A stretch of DNA of 45,220 bases from Rubripirellula sp. (GTDB taxonomy: Bacteria; Planctomycetota; Planctomycetia; Pirellulales; Pirellulaceae), in assembly GCA_029245125.1 (NCBI GenBank), contig JAQWPZ010000035.1:1-45220 (forward strand). Direction: 5' to 3'. Under the pieces are notes generated by a model. That model was not told where the DNA came from and searched no databases. It saw only the letters and a list, made by a program, of their open reading frames with translations. This document shows, in pieces, positions 9,101 through 17,919 of the stretch. The translations under genes and the position numbers were made by a program. Within the stretch, counting starts at the first letter, position 1. The number at the start of each line of letters is the position of its first letter.

Positions 9101-10396
9101 TCAGGCTTCGAACCGAACCTCTCCACCGACCAAGGTCTTGACCACTTTTCCGTTCAACGAGTGTCCGTCTAGCGGGCTACTGCTGCAACGTGAGTGAAAG
9201 GCATTTGAGTCAACCGTCCAGATCGGCCGCGGATCAATGATCGCAATGTCCGCGGCATCGCCTACTTGAAGCGTCCCCGCGTCGATCCCCGCGATCTTTG
9301 CAGGTGTTGTCGACAATCGCTCGATCGCCGTGATCCAATCGAGCACGCCCTCATTGATCATGTAGGTGATGACCGTTGACAAGGTGGTTTCGGAGGTGGC
9401 GGCACCAAAAGGCGAAAGATCGAGATCGTTCATTTTCTTTTCGCGAGCCCGTGGCATGTGACCACTCTGAATCGCGTCAATGGTTCCATCAGCGACCGCT
9501 CGACGAAGTGTTTCGACGTGGCGGCCACTTCGAAGCGGTGGGTGCACTTTGTATTTCGCATCAAAACTGCGAAGTTCATCATCCGACAAACAAAGATTTT
9601 GTGGACAGACCGAAGCGGTCACTTGAATTCCCCGAGATTTAACGCGTCGGATCATATCCACCGATCCCATCGTGCTGACGGGACCGACGTGCAAGCGTCC
9701 CTCAGTTGCTTCGGCAAGCCGAACGTCGCGTGCGACCGCTAAATCTTCTGCTTCGGTTGGTAACCCCTTCAGTCCCAACACCAACGAAACTTGCCCCTCG
9801 TGCATCACGCCCGCACCAGCGAGTTCTGGATTTTCGGGGCGATCAAAGATCGGCTTATCAAACATCCGGCAATATTCCAACGCCCGTTTCAGCAAAGCGT
9901 CATTCGGAACCGGCCGTGGCGCGTCGCTGAACGCTACCGCCCCCGCTTCGTGAAGCAGGCCAAGCTCAGCCATTTGTTCCCCGGCGCGTCCCTTACTTAA
10001 ACAACCGATGACATGGACGCGAACACCGCGGGCCTTGACCGCTTTCTGTCGAACAAACTCCACTGCGCCATGCGAATCAATGCATGGGTGTGTATTCGCG
10101 CAACAGAGTACAGAGGTGTAACCACCTGACAGGGCTGCGACCCCCGCCGTCGCAATTGTCTCGTCTTCTTCGTTGCCTGGCTCACGAAGTTCTGCTCCAA
10201 GGTCAACCAAACCGGGCGATAAAATCAGCTCCGTTGCATCGATCCGCTGAAACTCCGAGGGCAAGTCACCCTCGGCAGGATCGATGGCGGCAACTCGGCC
10301 ACCGTGGATCAACAAACGGCCCACTCGATCGATGGATTGACTTGGATCAATGATTCGACCGTTTTCGATAAGCAGCGATGGGGACGTTGTGTTCAT
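9101..10396 (-). CDS. pyrC: Dihydroorotase-like protein lacking the metal and catalytic residues (PyrC' type)
   Basis: The 431-residue protein aligns end to end with class I dihydroorotases of the amidohydrolase superfamily (PGLVDL...REPG near 61-74, KYKVHPPLRS near 281-290, SPFGAATSE near 328-336). The residues that bind the two metals are replaced. The HxH motif is G67 and E69, the next His is R186, the following one is P239, and the catalytic Asp of the usual DHAPH motif is G312. It is therefore very unlikely to hydrolyse dihydroorotate. In Pseudomonas and relatives, an inactive PyrC' beside pyrB is a structural partner of aspartate transcarbamoylase, and the same role is inferred here. 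It starts seven bases after the pyrB stop, so co-expression is likely. A genuine dihydroorotase should be encoded elsewhere. The in-frame extension up to 10519 lies inside pyrB and is not used. Confidence 0.88.
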   Translation of the reverse strand: MNTTSPSLLIENGRIIDPSQSIDRVGRLLIHGGRVAAIDPAEGDLPSEFQRIDATELILSPGLVDLGAELREPGNEEDETIATAGVAALSGGYTSVLCCANTHPCIDSHGAVEFVRQKAVKARGVRVHVIGCLSKGRAGEQMAELGLLHEAGAVAFSDAPRPVPNDALLKRALEYCRMFDKPIFDRPENPELAGAGVMHEGQVSLVLGLKGLPTEAEDLAVARDVRLAEATEGRLHVGPVSTMGSVDMIRRVKSRGIQVTASVCPQNLCLSDDELRSFDAKYKVHPPLRSGRHVETLRRAVADGTIDAIQSGHMPRAREKKMNDLDLSPFGAATSETTLSTVITYMINEGVLDWITAIERLSTTPAKIAGIDAGTLQVGDAADIAIIDPRPIWTVDSNAFHSRCSSSPLDGHSLNGKVVKTLVGGEVRFEA

Positions 10397-10403
10397 GTGT
10401 CTC

Positions 10404-11456
10404 CTACGATGCCTCTTTGAATCGTTCTGCGGCGCCCGCCAACAAATACAACGCGGCCATCCGCACTGCAATTCCATTGTTGACTTGCTCCAAAATGACC
10501 GAATGGGGACCATCAGCAACTTCGGGCGTGATCTCGACGCCCCGATTGATCGGGCCAGGCGCCATGATCAAGATGTCATCTTTTGCCTTTCGCATGCGTG
10601 CCCCATCCATCGCATACAGTGCCGCATATTCATGGACGCTCGGGAATGGCCGCGCCCCTTGCCGCTCGAACTGTATTCGCAACAAATTCAGCACATCACA
10701 GCGGGGCAGAATATCGTCCAGCGAATGCGCAACTTCGAATCCAAGCTCAGTCCACCGCTGACTCACTAACGTCGGCGGGCCACAGATGATCACGTGAGCC
10801 CCGAGCTTACTGAGTCCCCAGAGATTGCTGCGGGCGGTACGACTGTGCGCGATGTCACCGACCAACGCCACGGTAAGCCCTTCGAAACTTCCCAAATGCT
10901 GGCGAATGGTCAACATATCCAACAGCCCCTGGGTAGGGTGACCATGCGGACCATCACCGGCGTTGAGAACGCAACAATCGAGCTCGCGCGCCAACAAGTG
11001 CGGCGTTCCGGGCGTGCTGTGCCGCGTCACCACCCAGTCCACTCCCATCGCCTCGATCGTCTTGGCGGTGTCGACGAACGTTTCCCCCTTCGCCACGCTG
11101 CTGCCGGTGCTACTGAATTCGACGGTGTCAGCCCCCAAGCGTTTAGCCGCTAGTGAAAAACTGTTCCGTGTCCGCGTCGAATTCTCAAAAAACAAATTCG
11201 CGCAAGTTTTTCCCGACAACAATGAGAGCTTGTGCCGGCACCCACCGGTCATCTCCTTCAAACGCTGTGCGACATCCAACAGCGTCGTGATCTCTTCGAC
11301 CGAGAGACGTTCCAAATCAAGCAAATGACGCTGACGCCATGACTCGGGAAATTCAATTCCACCCGATTCATTTGGGGCGTCGTGTTCGCCCGGCTTGTCG
11401 TGTTCGCGTGGTTCGTCGTGTTCGCCTGGGGCCACTTGCGGCATCGTCGGTAGCAT
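10404..11456 (-). CDS. pyrB: Aspartate carbamoyltransferase catalytic subunit
   Basis: It catalyses carbamoyl phosphate plus L-aspartate to N-carbamoyl-L-aspartate, the first committed pyrimidine step, in the cytoplasm. The 350-residue protein has the carbamoyl-phosphate motif STRTR at 93-97, the active-site lysine in SVAKGET near 123, HPTQ at 173-176, RIQFER at 260-265 and GPINRG at 301-306. All expected catalytic residues are present. The first 40 residues are an unusual hydrophilic extension with three EHD-containing hexapeptides, encoded by an 18-base repeat at about 11379-11425. The family core starts only near [10 protein letters not shown] (43-52). ATG codons at 11456 and 11444 are both possible starts, and no clear Shine-Dalgarno sequence is visible. 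No pyrI-like regulatory subunit is nearby; the downstream pyrC-like protein is the likely partner. Confidence 0.95.
   Translation of the reverse strand: MLPTMPQVAPGEHDEPREHDKPGEHDAPNESGGIEFPESWRQRHLLDLERLSVEEITTLLDVAQRLKEMTGGCRHKLSLLSGKTCANLFFENSTRTRNSFSLAAKRLGADTVEFSSTGSSVAKGETFVDTAKTIEAMGVDWVVTRHSTPGTPHLLARELDCCVLNAGDGPHGHPTQGLLDMLTIRQHLGSFEGLTVALVGDIAHSRTARSNLWGLSKLGAHVIICGPPTLVSQRWTELGFEVAHSLDDILPRCDVLNLLRIQFERQGARPFPSVHEYAALYAMDGARMRKAKDDILIMAPGPINRGVEITPEVADGPHSVILEQVNNGIAVRMAALYLLAGAAERFKEAS
11379..11425. repeat. 18-base tandem repeat, three copies, inside the 5' end of pyrB
   Basis: GTCGTGTTCGC recurs at 11379, 11397 and 11415 with an exact 18-base period. It stays in frame and encodes the EHD-x-P-x hexapeptides of the PyrB N-terminal extension. 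Confidence 0.85.
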
Positions 11457-11602
11457 AGGTGAGAGTGCGACAACAAATTCCGACTGCCGACACGGTAAGC
11501 GATGCGGAGAACCTGTTCAAGGAGCGACACTTCTACCCGCAGACGAAACGCACCAAACGCCCGAGGAACCCGAACCTACCGAACGCCCAAACCAAGAGGC
11601 TC

Positions 11603-11640
11603 GAATCCCAAGAAGCTGGAATCCCAAGAAGCTGGAATTT
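11603..11640. repeat. 16-base tandem duplication between DUF423 and pyrB
   Basis: GAATCCCAAGAAGCTG is present at 11603-11618 and again at 11619-11634, followed by a truncated third start (GAATTTCAAG). It lies in the 183-base gap between the DUF423 gene and pyrB, next to the DUF423 stop codon. Confidence 0.8.
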
Positions 11641-12047
11641 CAAGTGACTGACATCCGCGTCAACAACAGCCAAGCGATAATCCAACTCAACCCGCCGAGC
11701 GGGGCGACTGCCCCAAGAATCGTCGTGTTGGTTAGCACGAGCAAGTACAAACTGCCACTGAAAAACAGCAAACCGGCCAACATCAACCGTGCGACCCAGC
11801 GTCGATTTGCATCGCTACCGAAGGGGACCGCAGCGAGGGCCAACATCGCGACAGAATGGATCAACTGATATCGCACCGCAACATCCCATTGCCCAACCCG
11901 CTTGATGACCAAATCGGCATCGTATCCGCGATCCGACAAAAATGCGTCCAAGCCGTGTGCGCCGAAGGACCCCAGAATGACGCCGATCGCGCCACTGATA
12001 CCAGCCCACAACAAAATTGCCCGGGCGATGCGTTCGGACTCACTCAC
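11640..12047 (-). CDS. DUF423 family small membrane protein
   Basis: The 135-residue protein has four predicted membrane helices (about residues 9-33, 60-76, 87-106 and 108-130). Its GSFGAHGLDAF segment near residues 26-36 and the following VRYQLIHSVAMLAL are typical of the DUF423/YwdK family. The start is a GTG at 12045-12047 that overlaps the TGA of the upstream receiver gene (GTGA, four bases), indicating translational coupling. The biochemical function of the family is not established. Coupling to a receiver protein may mean only shared expression. Confidence 0.85.
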   Translation of the reverse strand: MSESERIARAILLWAGISGAIGVILGSFGAHGLDAFLSDRGYDADLVIKRVGQWDVAVRYQLIHSVAMLALAAVPFGSDANRRWVARLMLAGLLFFSGSLYLLVLTNTTILGAVAPLGGLSWIIAWLLLTRMSVT

Positions 12048-12457
12048 GAAACGATCAGTCGCTTGACGGCTTCGATCAATCGGTCCATCGCAAACGGTTT
12101 TCGAATGTAATCGCTGACCCCCAACAATTCGGCATAAGCCTTGTGTCGACTGCCTTCATTTCCGGTAATCATGATCACTGGCAATGGCTCATCACGCAGT
12201 CGGCGTAGTTTCTCCAGCACCAGAAACCCGCTGCGTTTGGGCATCATCATGTCCAAAATGATCAGATCGGGGTTTTCGCGTTCAGCCAGCGCTAGCCCTT
12301 GGTTTCCGTCTCTTGCAACGACCACCTCATGGCCAGCACCCTCGAGGGCGTAGCGGACGGATTCGATGATTTCCACATCGTCGTCTACCACCAAGATTTT
12401 TTTTCCTGACGGAACGACCTGCTTGACGGCTTCTTGTAGATCGTCGTCAGTCGCCAT
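12044..12457 (-). CDS. Stand-alone CheY-like response regulator receiver protein
   Basis: The 137-residue protein is a single receiver domain with no output domain. The acidic triad is visible at D25-D27, the phospho-acceptor aspartate at D69 in LDMMMP, the conserved Thr at T98 in MITGNEG and the Lys at K120 in RKPFAM. It should be phosphorylated by a histidine kinase and signal by protein contact rather than by binding DNA. No kinase gene lies in the window. It sits directly upstream of and overlaps the DUF423 gene. The start ATG at 12457 has a GGCAGAG stretch just upstream. Confidence 0.93.
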   Translation of the reverse strand: MATDDDLQEAVKQVVPSGKKILVVDDDVEIIESVRYALEGAGHEVVVARDGNQGLALAERENPDLIILDMMMPKRSGFLVLEKLRRLRDEPLPVIMITGNEGSRHKAYAELLGVSDYIRKPFAMDRLIEAVKRLIVS

Positions 12458-12585
12458 GTTTACTCTGCCGCGGTTTCAAACAAATCGCCGAGCTCTCACG
12501 AGACTCGTCGAAGATACCTTTTTCTACACCAAGTATAACCGATGCAGACGCCCTCAAGGCAAATGAACAGCAATCCAATGACGAT

Positions 12586-13488
12586 TCAATTATTTGAATA
12601 AGTCGTTGGACTGGTCGCCCAGCGATCCGAATCAGCGATCGCAGAACCCGAGACAATTCGACGCATGATCCAACTGTCCAAATCGGAAAGCACGACGGTG
12701 TCCATCTCATCTTCGCCGGGGTACTGCCGGACCTCGACTTGACCGCCAATCATCATCAACGAACGGAAGTCTGATTTCAGGTGTTCGGGTTGGAACAGTG
12801 GATTCGCCTGCCCCCATTGCCACAACATCGGCAAGCGGCGAGCACGCAACTGCGAGATATTCCGGATTGAACTGCTTGGGAACCGTCCGCCAAGCGAGAC
12901 CACTCCCGCAAACTTTGCGGGCTCCCGCATCGCAATTCGCATCGCCATCGTGCCGCCCATCCCATAACCAGCAATCACCACGCGTTCTGGATGAATTTTG
13001 AAACGATCGGTTGCCTCTTCCATCGCTGCGGCCACTGCGTCATGGGCGGTCGCAAGCGATGCTGGGCTATCACGCCACTGAAAACGGTGGCCAGCGTTGT
13101 CGACCGCGAAGGTTCCGCGAATCCCGACACCAATGTAATTCCGCAAGCTGATGTGCGGCATCACGTGATCAATCTGTGTCTCGTTGTACCCGTCGCTGTG
13201 CAGCCAAATCAGCAATGGATACTGATAGGAAGGCGTGTAATGCAGCGGAAGAAAAAAGCTTCGCTGCGTGCCGAGCGAAGACCAATTCAAGTCGTGAGAC
13301 TGAAAATCACCACTGCTTGACCCTTCCTTGAATGCTTCCGATTCGGCTGGTCCCGAGGACGACTTGGAATTCCATGAGATCGACGAATGAAAACGATTCA
13401 TGGTGGTGTGGTGCTCGGGAAGAAAGGAATGATAGCGAACCCACTCTCTCGGCTCGTGCGTGTCGAAATCATCGCAACACGCACCCAT
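12586..13488 (-). CDS. Alpha/beta-hydrolase-fold protein without the serine nucleophile
   Basis: The 300-residue protein resembles dienelactone-hydrolase/esterase D-like enzymes. It has a core strand PLLIWLHSDG near 91-100, a nucleophile-elbow region VVIAGYGMGGTMA near 170-182 and a late region MLWQWGQANPLF near 221-232. In the elbow the expected G-x-S-x-G reads G-Y-G-M-G, so residue 176 is Gly instead of the catalytic Ser. The segment where the catalytic His is expected reads PGEDEMD (near 258-263), with no His. It is therefore probably not a conventional hydrolase; a binding or structural role is possible. The start is uncertain: ATG at 13488, or ATG at 13401 (residue 30). The first 70 residues are polar and low in complexity. 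Confidence 0.78.
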   Translation of the reverse strand: MGACCDDFDTHEPREWVRYHSFLPEHHTTMNRFHSSISWNSKSSSGPAESEAFKEGSSSGDFQSHDLNWSSLGTQRSFFLPLHYTPSYQYPLLIWLHSDGYNETQIDHVMPHISLRNYIGVGIRGTFAVDNAGHRFQWRDSPASLATAHDAVAAAMEEATDRFKIHPERVVIAGYGMGGTMAMRIAMREPAKFAGVVSLGGRFPSSSIRNISQLRARRLPMLWQWGQANPLFQPEHLKSDFRSLMMIGGQVEVRQYPGEDEMDTVVLSDLDSWIMRRIVSGSAIADSDRWATSPTTYSNN

Positions 13489-13983
13489 ATTTCGGAACCC
13501 GAGAAGTTAAGGTTGTGTGAGGATCGGTGTCAACGCTGATGCTAGATTTGCGTTACAAAAACCAAAAACTCGAATCAGCAAAATAGTCCTCTTCGGAGCA
13601 GCTTGACACCGCGTTTTCCGCTGCTGCCGTCAAGCCCACGAAGCAAAACTCGCAGGACAAAAAAGGGCAGCCCAATTCAGGACTCCGACGCAGCCCTTCT
13701 TCCCCGTGCCGACGATTAAGAAGACGCTGCCGAAAAGAACGAGCGACGCGTCAACAACCGACTTACATCGCCACACGTCACCAAACGCACAGCCAACGCA
13801 ACGACGCCCTACCAGTCACAGACTGCCACTGACTGCTTTCGTCGGTGTGACAAAAGAAATCGATGCTGTGCAAGAACGAAATGTGTGACAAAGCCGCCCA
13901 CCCCGCCGACATCGACGAAGTAGCCTGCCGGACGACGTAAGCCGATGGATTACGCCATCCGATAAACCAGATGCGCTGACTGT
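13489..13983. other. Intergenic region downstream of mdh with one terminator-like hairpin
   Basis: There is no convincing gene on either strand; the small ORFs have poor composition and no ribosome-binding site. The mdh transcript would run into this region from the right. About 290 bases past the mdh stop lies a hairpin with a T-run on the minus strand (13659-13698, listed separately). The intervening stretch could be a long 3' untranslated region or could hold an unrecognised small RNA. Confidence 0.4.
13659..13698 (-). terminator. Rho-independent-type terminator, minus strand
   Basis: On the plus strand, AAGGGC at 13663-13668 pairs with GCCCTT at 13693-13698, and inner GC pairs follow a single A-A mismatch. 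The loop is 18 bases. Reading the minus strand, the stem is followed by six T residues (plus-strand A-run at 13659-13664). It would end minus-strand transcription coming from mdh. Confidence 0.6.
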
Positions 13984-15075
<1,092 letters not shown>

Positions 15076-16404
15076 CTATCCAGGTAGCTGAACCTGATCC
15101 GCTTCGCGCTGGCGACGGAGACGTCGTGCATCGCGGTCGCGGGCCGCGACCAGACGGCTCCACACCCAGAAGAATAAAATCCCCGCCACGACGCCGACCG
15201 CGGCGACCCAGCCAATCACTCGGACGCCAATTGGATCATCTGCATTCGGGGTACGGTCCATTATTTTCGCCGCAACCAGCAGCGGACCAAACTGGTCTCC
15301 ACCCCCATTCTGACTCATGAACTCTGACTCGTAGCTCCAGAGGCGGTAGAAGAACCCATCGACAGCAATCAGACTTCGATGCTCCGAAACCACAGCCTCT
15401 CCACCTTGCTGTAAACGGATCCTGTCTTGCAGAAAAACGGGAATTTCTGCCGCCACCACGGATACGGGGTATCGATTCTCAAAAATGGCGGGTGGCCCGC
15501 TGGACGGATCGGGCCGCTCGATCTTGACGATGACTTCTCCCAAATCGACGACCGCATCGATCTGGAAGTAATGATCCTGACCGAGCTGGTCCTGCCTTGC
15601 TGGATCGGTGATGGCGATCCGCGTGATCTGAACGGTTTCCATTACCAGCGAGAGCCATTTGCCGGTCAAACCTTCTGGGCGACTCAACAGTTCCACCGAT
15701 TCCAAGGATGCAGCTTTCGGATTGTCGGCTCTTTTTCCTATCTGCCGAGCTGCCGCTAACATCGAATAAAAGCCGTCACCGTCTTGAGCCACCAAAGGCT
15801 GACGGGACCGCTGTTGAACCCCCGCCAGCAATGCCACGTCAAATCCTGCGTCGCTTAGTAACTGCCAGCCTTGCTCGGAAGTATTTCGGGGCGACCACTG
15901 AACTCGTGACGCTGCCATCGCTGTCCAGCCACCCTCGGTCGCAAGGTCAACCACAACCCCCAATGCCGTGATCCCATCGCCCGGCTTCGCATCGCGAGGA
16001 AAAGCAGGGCAAACCAATTGCCGTGTCGTCCCCTCCTCGGTTGTTACATCGATCAAAAACAGATCCGTGAATTCTAAAAATTCGACGAGTGCATCGGGCA
16101 CAGAAACTCGGCGTGCCCGCACAAGCTCGCCCGCAAGCTGCACAGCATCACCAAGCTGCACAGCATCATCGTCACCCAGTCGGTCACGCAAAGAATCTTC
16201 GCGAATCGTCTTCAAGCGATAAATCATCTTCGCAAGCTCACCAACCGCCGCTTCATCGCCGAGCGGATAAGCAGATTCAATCCGCGATTCGTCAAAACCG
16301 CTTAACAAGTCGATGGCCGAATCGGCCCGCACCTCAGCAGCACAGATAAATCCCCCCAGCACGCTGCCGATAACCAAGCTGACGATGCGAATCTGACCGA
16401 TCAT
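15076..16404 (-). CDS. Exported membrane-anchored protein of unknown function (second of a pair)
   Basis: The 442-residue protein has an N-terminal signal peptide (about residues 1-28, ending near AEVRADS) and one C-terminal membrane helix (about 398-418, VIGWVAAVGVVAGILFFWVW) followed by a basic tail. Most of it therefore lies outside the cytoplasm. The segment before the C-terminal helix (VDGFFYRLWSYESEF...FGPLLVAAKI) resembles the equivalent segment of the upstream gene. Its ATG overlaps the upstream stop by four bases (16401-16404), so the two are translationally coupled. An 18-base duplication at 16135-16170 encodes a repeated DAVQL motif. I do not recognise the family and assign no function. 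Confidence 0.8.
   Translation of the reverse strand: MIGQIRIVSLVIGSVLGGFICAAEVRADSAIDLLSGFDESRIESAYPLGDEAAVGELAKMIYRLKTIREDSLRDRLGDDDAVQLGDAVQLAGELVRARRVSVPDALVEFLEFTDLFLIDVTTEEGTTRQLVCPAFPRDAKPGDGITALGVVVDLATEGGWTAMAASRVQWSPRNTSEQGWQLLSDAGFDVALLAGVQQRSRQPLVAQDGDGFYSMLAAARQIGKRADNPKAASLESVELLSRPEGLTGKWLSLVMETVQITRIAITDPARQDQLGQDHYFQIDAVVDLGEVIVKIERPDPSSGPPAIFENRYPVSVVAAEIPVFLQDRIRLQQGGEAVVSEHRSLIAVDGFFYRLWSYESEFMSQNGGGDQFGPLLVAAKIMDRTPNADDPIGVRVIGWVAAVGVVAGILFFWVWSRLVAARDRDARRLRRQREADQVQLPG
16135..16170. repeat. 18-base in-frame tandem duplication
   Basis: AAGCTGCACAGCATCACC at 16135-16152 is repeated with two changes at 16153-16170, duplicating a DAVQL-containing hexapeptide within the gene. 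Confidence 0.75.
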
Positions 16405-17759
16405 GAAGCGTCCGAAGATGGAGGAAATTGGATGTCGTCCCCATTCTCTGCATTAGCAGGCTGGTTCTCTGCTTTAGCAGGCTGGTTCTCTGGCCGGGAT
16501 AAAAAAACTTTCGACTCGGGCAAGTCGAGATCCGCAAAATCGGGGTTTTCGCGATAAGCCGTTCTCAACCGCCGCGATTCGCGGGCCGCGGTCGTGGTCC
16601 GCCAGATGCCGATCACCGCCAAGCCGAGCCCGAGCAGAGACGCCACGGATACTGTCAGCAGCAGTCTACCGCCGGAGGAGGATTCATTTTCCGCGGGTAC
16701 TGCCGCTGCCGGCTTTGGCCGGGAAGCGACAAGCCGACCAACCACCACGGGCGCTAAATCGGCTCCCATCGAGGAGGTGTAGGCCAGCCGCTTTAAGAAT
16801 CTTCCCGCAACCATCACCGGCGGCCCTTCTTGCTCGATGCCGGCTTGGCTGACTGCCGCGACCGTGTCCCCTACTGCGGGCACTATCGCCATGATTGGCC
16901 GGTCAGCACCATCAGCAGGCCGCAACCAAAGCTGCCAGTAGGAATCGATTCCGAAAACATTTTCGGCTGCCTCCATTTTTTCAGCTCGGGCAACGGTTCC
17001 CTGAACTCTCAACAACTGACCGCGAAACACATCTGGCTGCTGCAGCAGGGGAAGAACCCCAGTCGCCGCCAAACCAGTCGGTGAAAATCCCGATGATTGA
17101 TCTAGATAACGGTAAAACGAGTCAAAATCGCCAGATCTCCACACACTCCCATCGACCACCCGAGCATCGGCCGCATCGTCCAAGGCCGCCAGAAACGCAG
17201 CAACCATGGCTTGATCCGACTCACTCGGAACCGACTCGTCTGCCGACCCCGCATCGCCCACTGCTGCTCGATCCGACAGAGCCTGCAACATGCCCAGCCA
17301 AGCGATTCGCTGCTCAATTTCGATCGATTCCATCGATTCGATTTTTTCCACCATTGATTCCGCCGTCGATGGAAACTCTGGCACCACCATTTGTTGCTGC
17401 CAGCGGGTCAAAGCGACCATCCACAAATTTTGGTCGCTACGAGCAAGGTCGGCGACGAGAGAATTCGCGATCTTTCGATCTTGTGCTTCAACAACCACCG
17501 GAGGGGAAAAAACGGCTCGTTCCTCTCCACTTGGCCAAATCGATCCGTCGCTTTCGGTCTGGAGAACCGGTTCTTCCGGGCCGCCACCAAAAAAGACTCG
17601 ATAAATCTCGGGCCTGGAAGCCTGCCGCATCACGACCACGACTAATGCCAGCCCCAACACCATTCGCAGCAGTCGACGATATGATTGTATGGGTTGAGAC
17701 GACCGACGGTCGCGCCGGTAAAGACTATCTTCGTTGAATTGGGAGGGGATGCGCATCAA
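16401..17759 (-). CDS. Membrane protein of unknown function with an OB-like segment (first of a pair)
   Basis: The 452-residue protein has an N-terminal membrane helix (about 30-45, RMVLGLALVVVVMRQ) and a second one near the C-terminus (about 368-388, LLLTVSVASLLGLGLAVIGIW). Both ends are probably cytoplasmic with the middle outside. Residues about 245-345 (FRGQLLRVQGTVARAE, YWQLWLRP, then VAGRFLKRLAY) look beta-rich and could be an OB-like fold; this is only an impression. The C-terminal tail contains a 21-base duplication (16444-16485) encoding ENQPAKAENQPANAEN. It overlaps the following gene by four bases and is divergent from the TPR operon at 17920. The function is unknown. Confidence 0.8.
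   Translation of the reverse strand: MMRIPSQFNEDSLYRRDRRSSQPIQSYRRLLRMVLGLALVVVVMRQASRPEIYRVFFGGGPEEPVLQTESDGSIWPSGEERAVFSPPVVVEAQDRKIANSLVADLARSDQNLWMVALTRWQQQMVVPEFPSTAESMVEKIESMESIEIEQRIAWLGMLQALSDRAAVGDAGSADESVPSESDQAMVAAFLAALDDAADARVVDGSVWRSGDFDSFYRYLDQSSGFSPTGLAATGVLPLLQQPDVFRGQLLRVQGTVARAEKMEAAENVFGIDSYWQLWLRPADGADRPIMAIVPAVGDTVAAVSQAGIEQEGPPVMVAGRFLKRLAYTSSMGADLAPVVVGRLVASRPKPAAAVPAENESSSGGRLLLTVSVASLLGLGLAVIGIWRTTTAARESRRLRTAYRENPDFADLDLPESKVFLSRPENQPAKAENQPANAENGDDIQFPPSSDAS
16444..16485. repeat. 21-base in-frame tandem duplication
   Basis: Two copies of a 21-base unit (16444-16464 and 16465-16485) differ at one base, and the start of a third follows. They encode repeated AENQPA units in the C-terminal tail of the membrane protein. 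Confidence 0.85.
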
Positions 17760-17822
17760 ACCCTTCGTGCGATCAGTTATGCTTGTTTGGTGACCCTACG
17801 CTCTTTAATCTAATGCTTACAG

Positions 17823-17865
17823 GGTCCGCGGCGTGCAAAGTTTTTTGTCGACCGCGGATCTTTGC
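17823..17865. promoter_or_regulatory. Two interlocking inverted repeats in a divergent intergenic region
   Basis: GGTCCGCGG at 17823-17831 pairs with CCGCGGATC at 17852-17860 (one G-T pair). GCAAAG at 17835-17840 pairs with CTTTGC at 17860-17865. The arms alternate, so as RNA the two stems would be mutually exclusive or strained. As DNA they could be operator sites for the divergent genes at 17759 and 17920. The element lies about 55 bases before the TPR gene start. Confidence 0.45.
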
Positions 17866-17919
17866 TAGTCGTCACACCGAAAATCTAATTCATCGGCACT
17901 CCGTCGTTACCTCTTTTCC

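Noticed and set aside
13706..13888. 60-residue plus-strand frame in the mdh-distal gap
   Set aside because: It has no ribosome-binding site, low-complexity Thr/Arg/Pro-rich composition, and overlaps no conserved motif.
16895..17737. 280-residue open frame on the plus strand
   Set aside because: It is antisense to the well-supported membrane protein gene at 16401-17759. Its composition (rich in Pro, Arg, His and Ser) is typical of a shadow frame and it has no ribosome-binding site.
17823..17865. H-type pseudoknot
   Set aside because: The stems have the right order but no bases remain between the 3' arm of the first and the 3' arm of the second, so both cannot form comfortably; reported instead as alternative structures.
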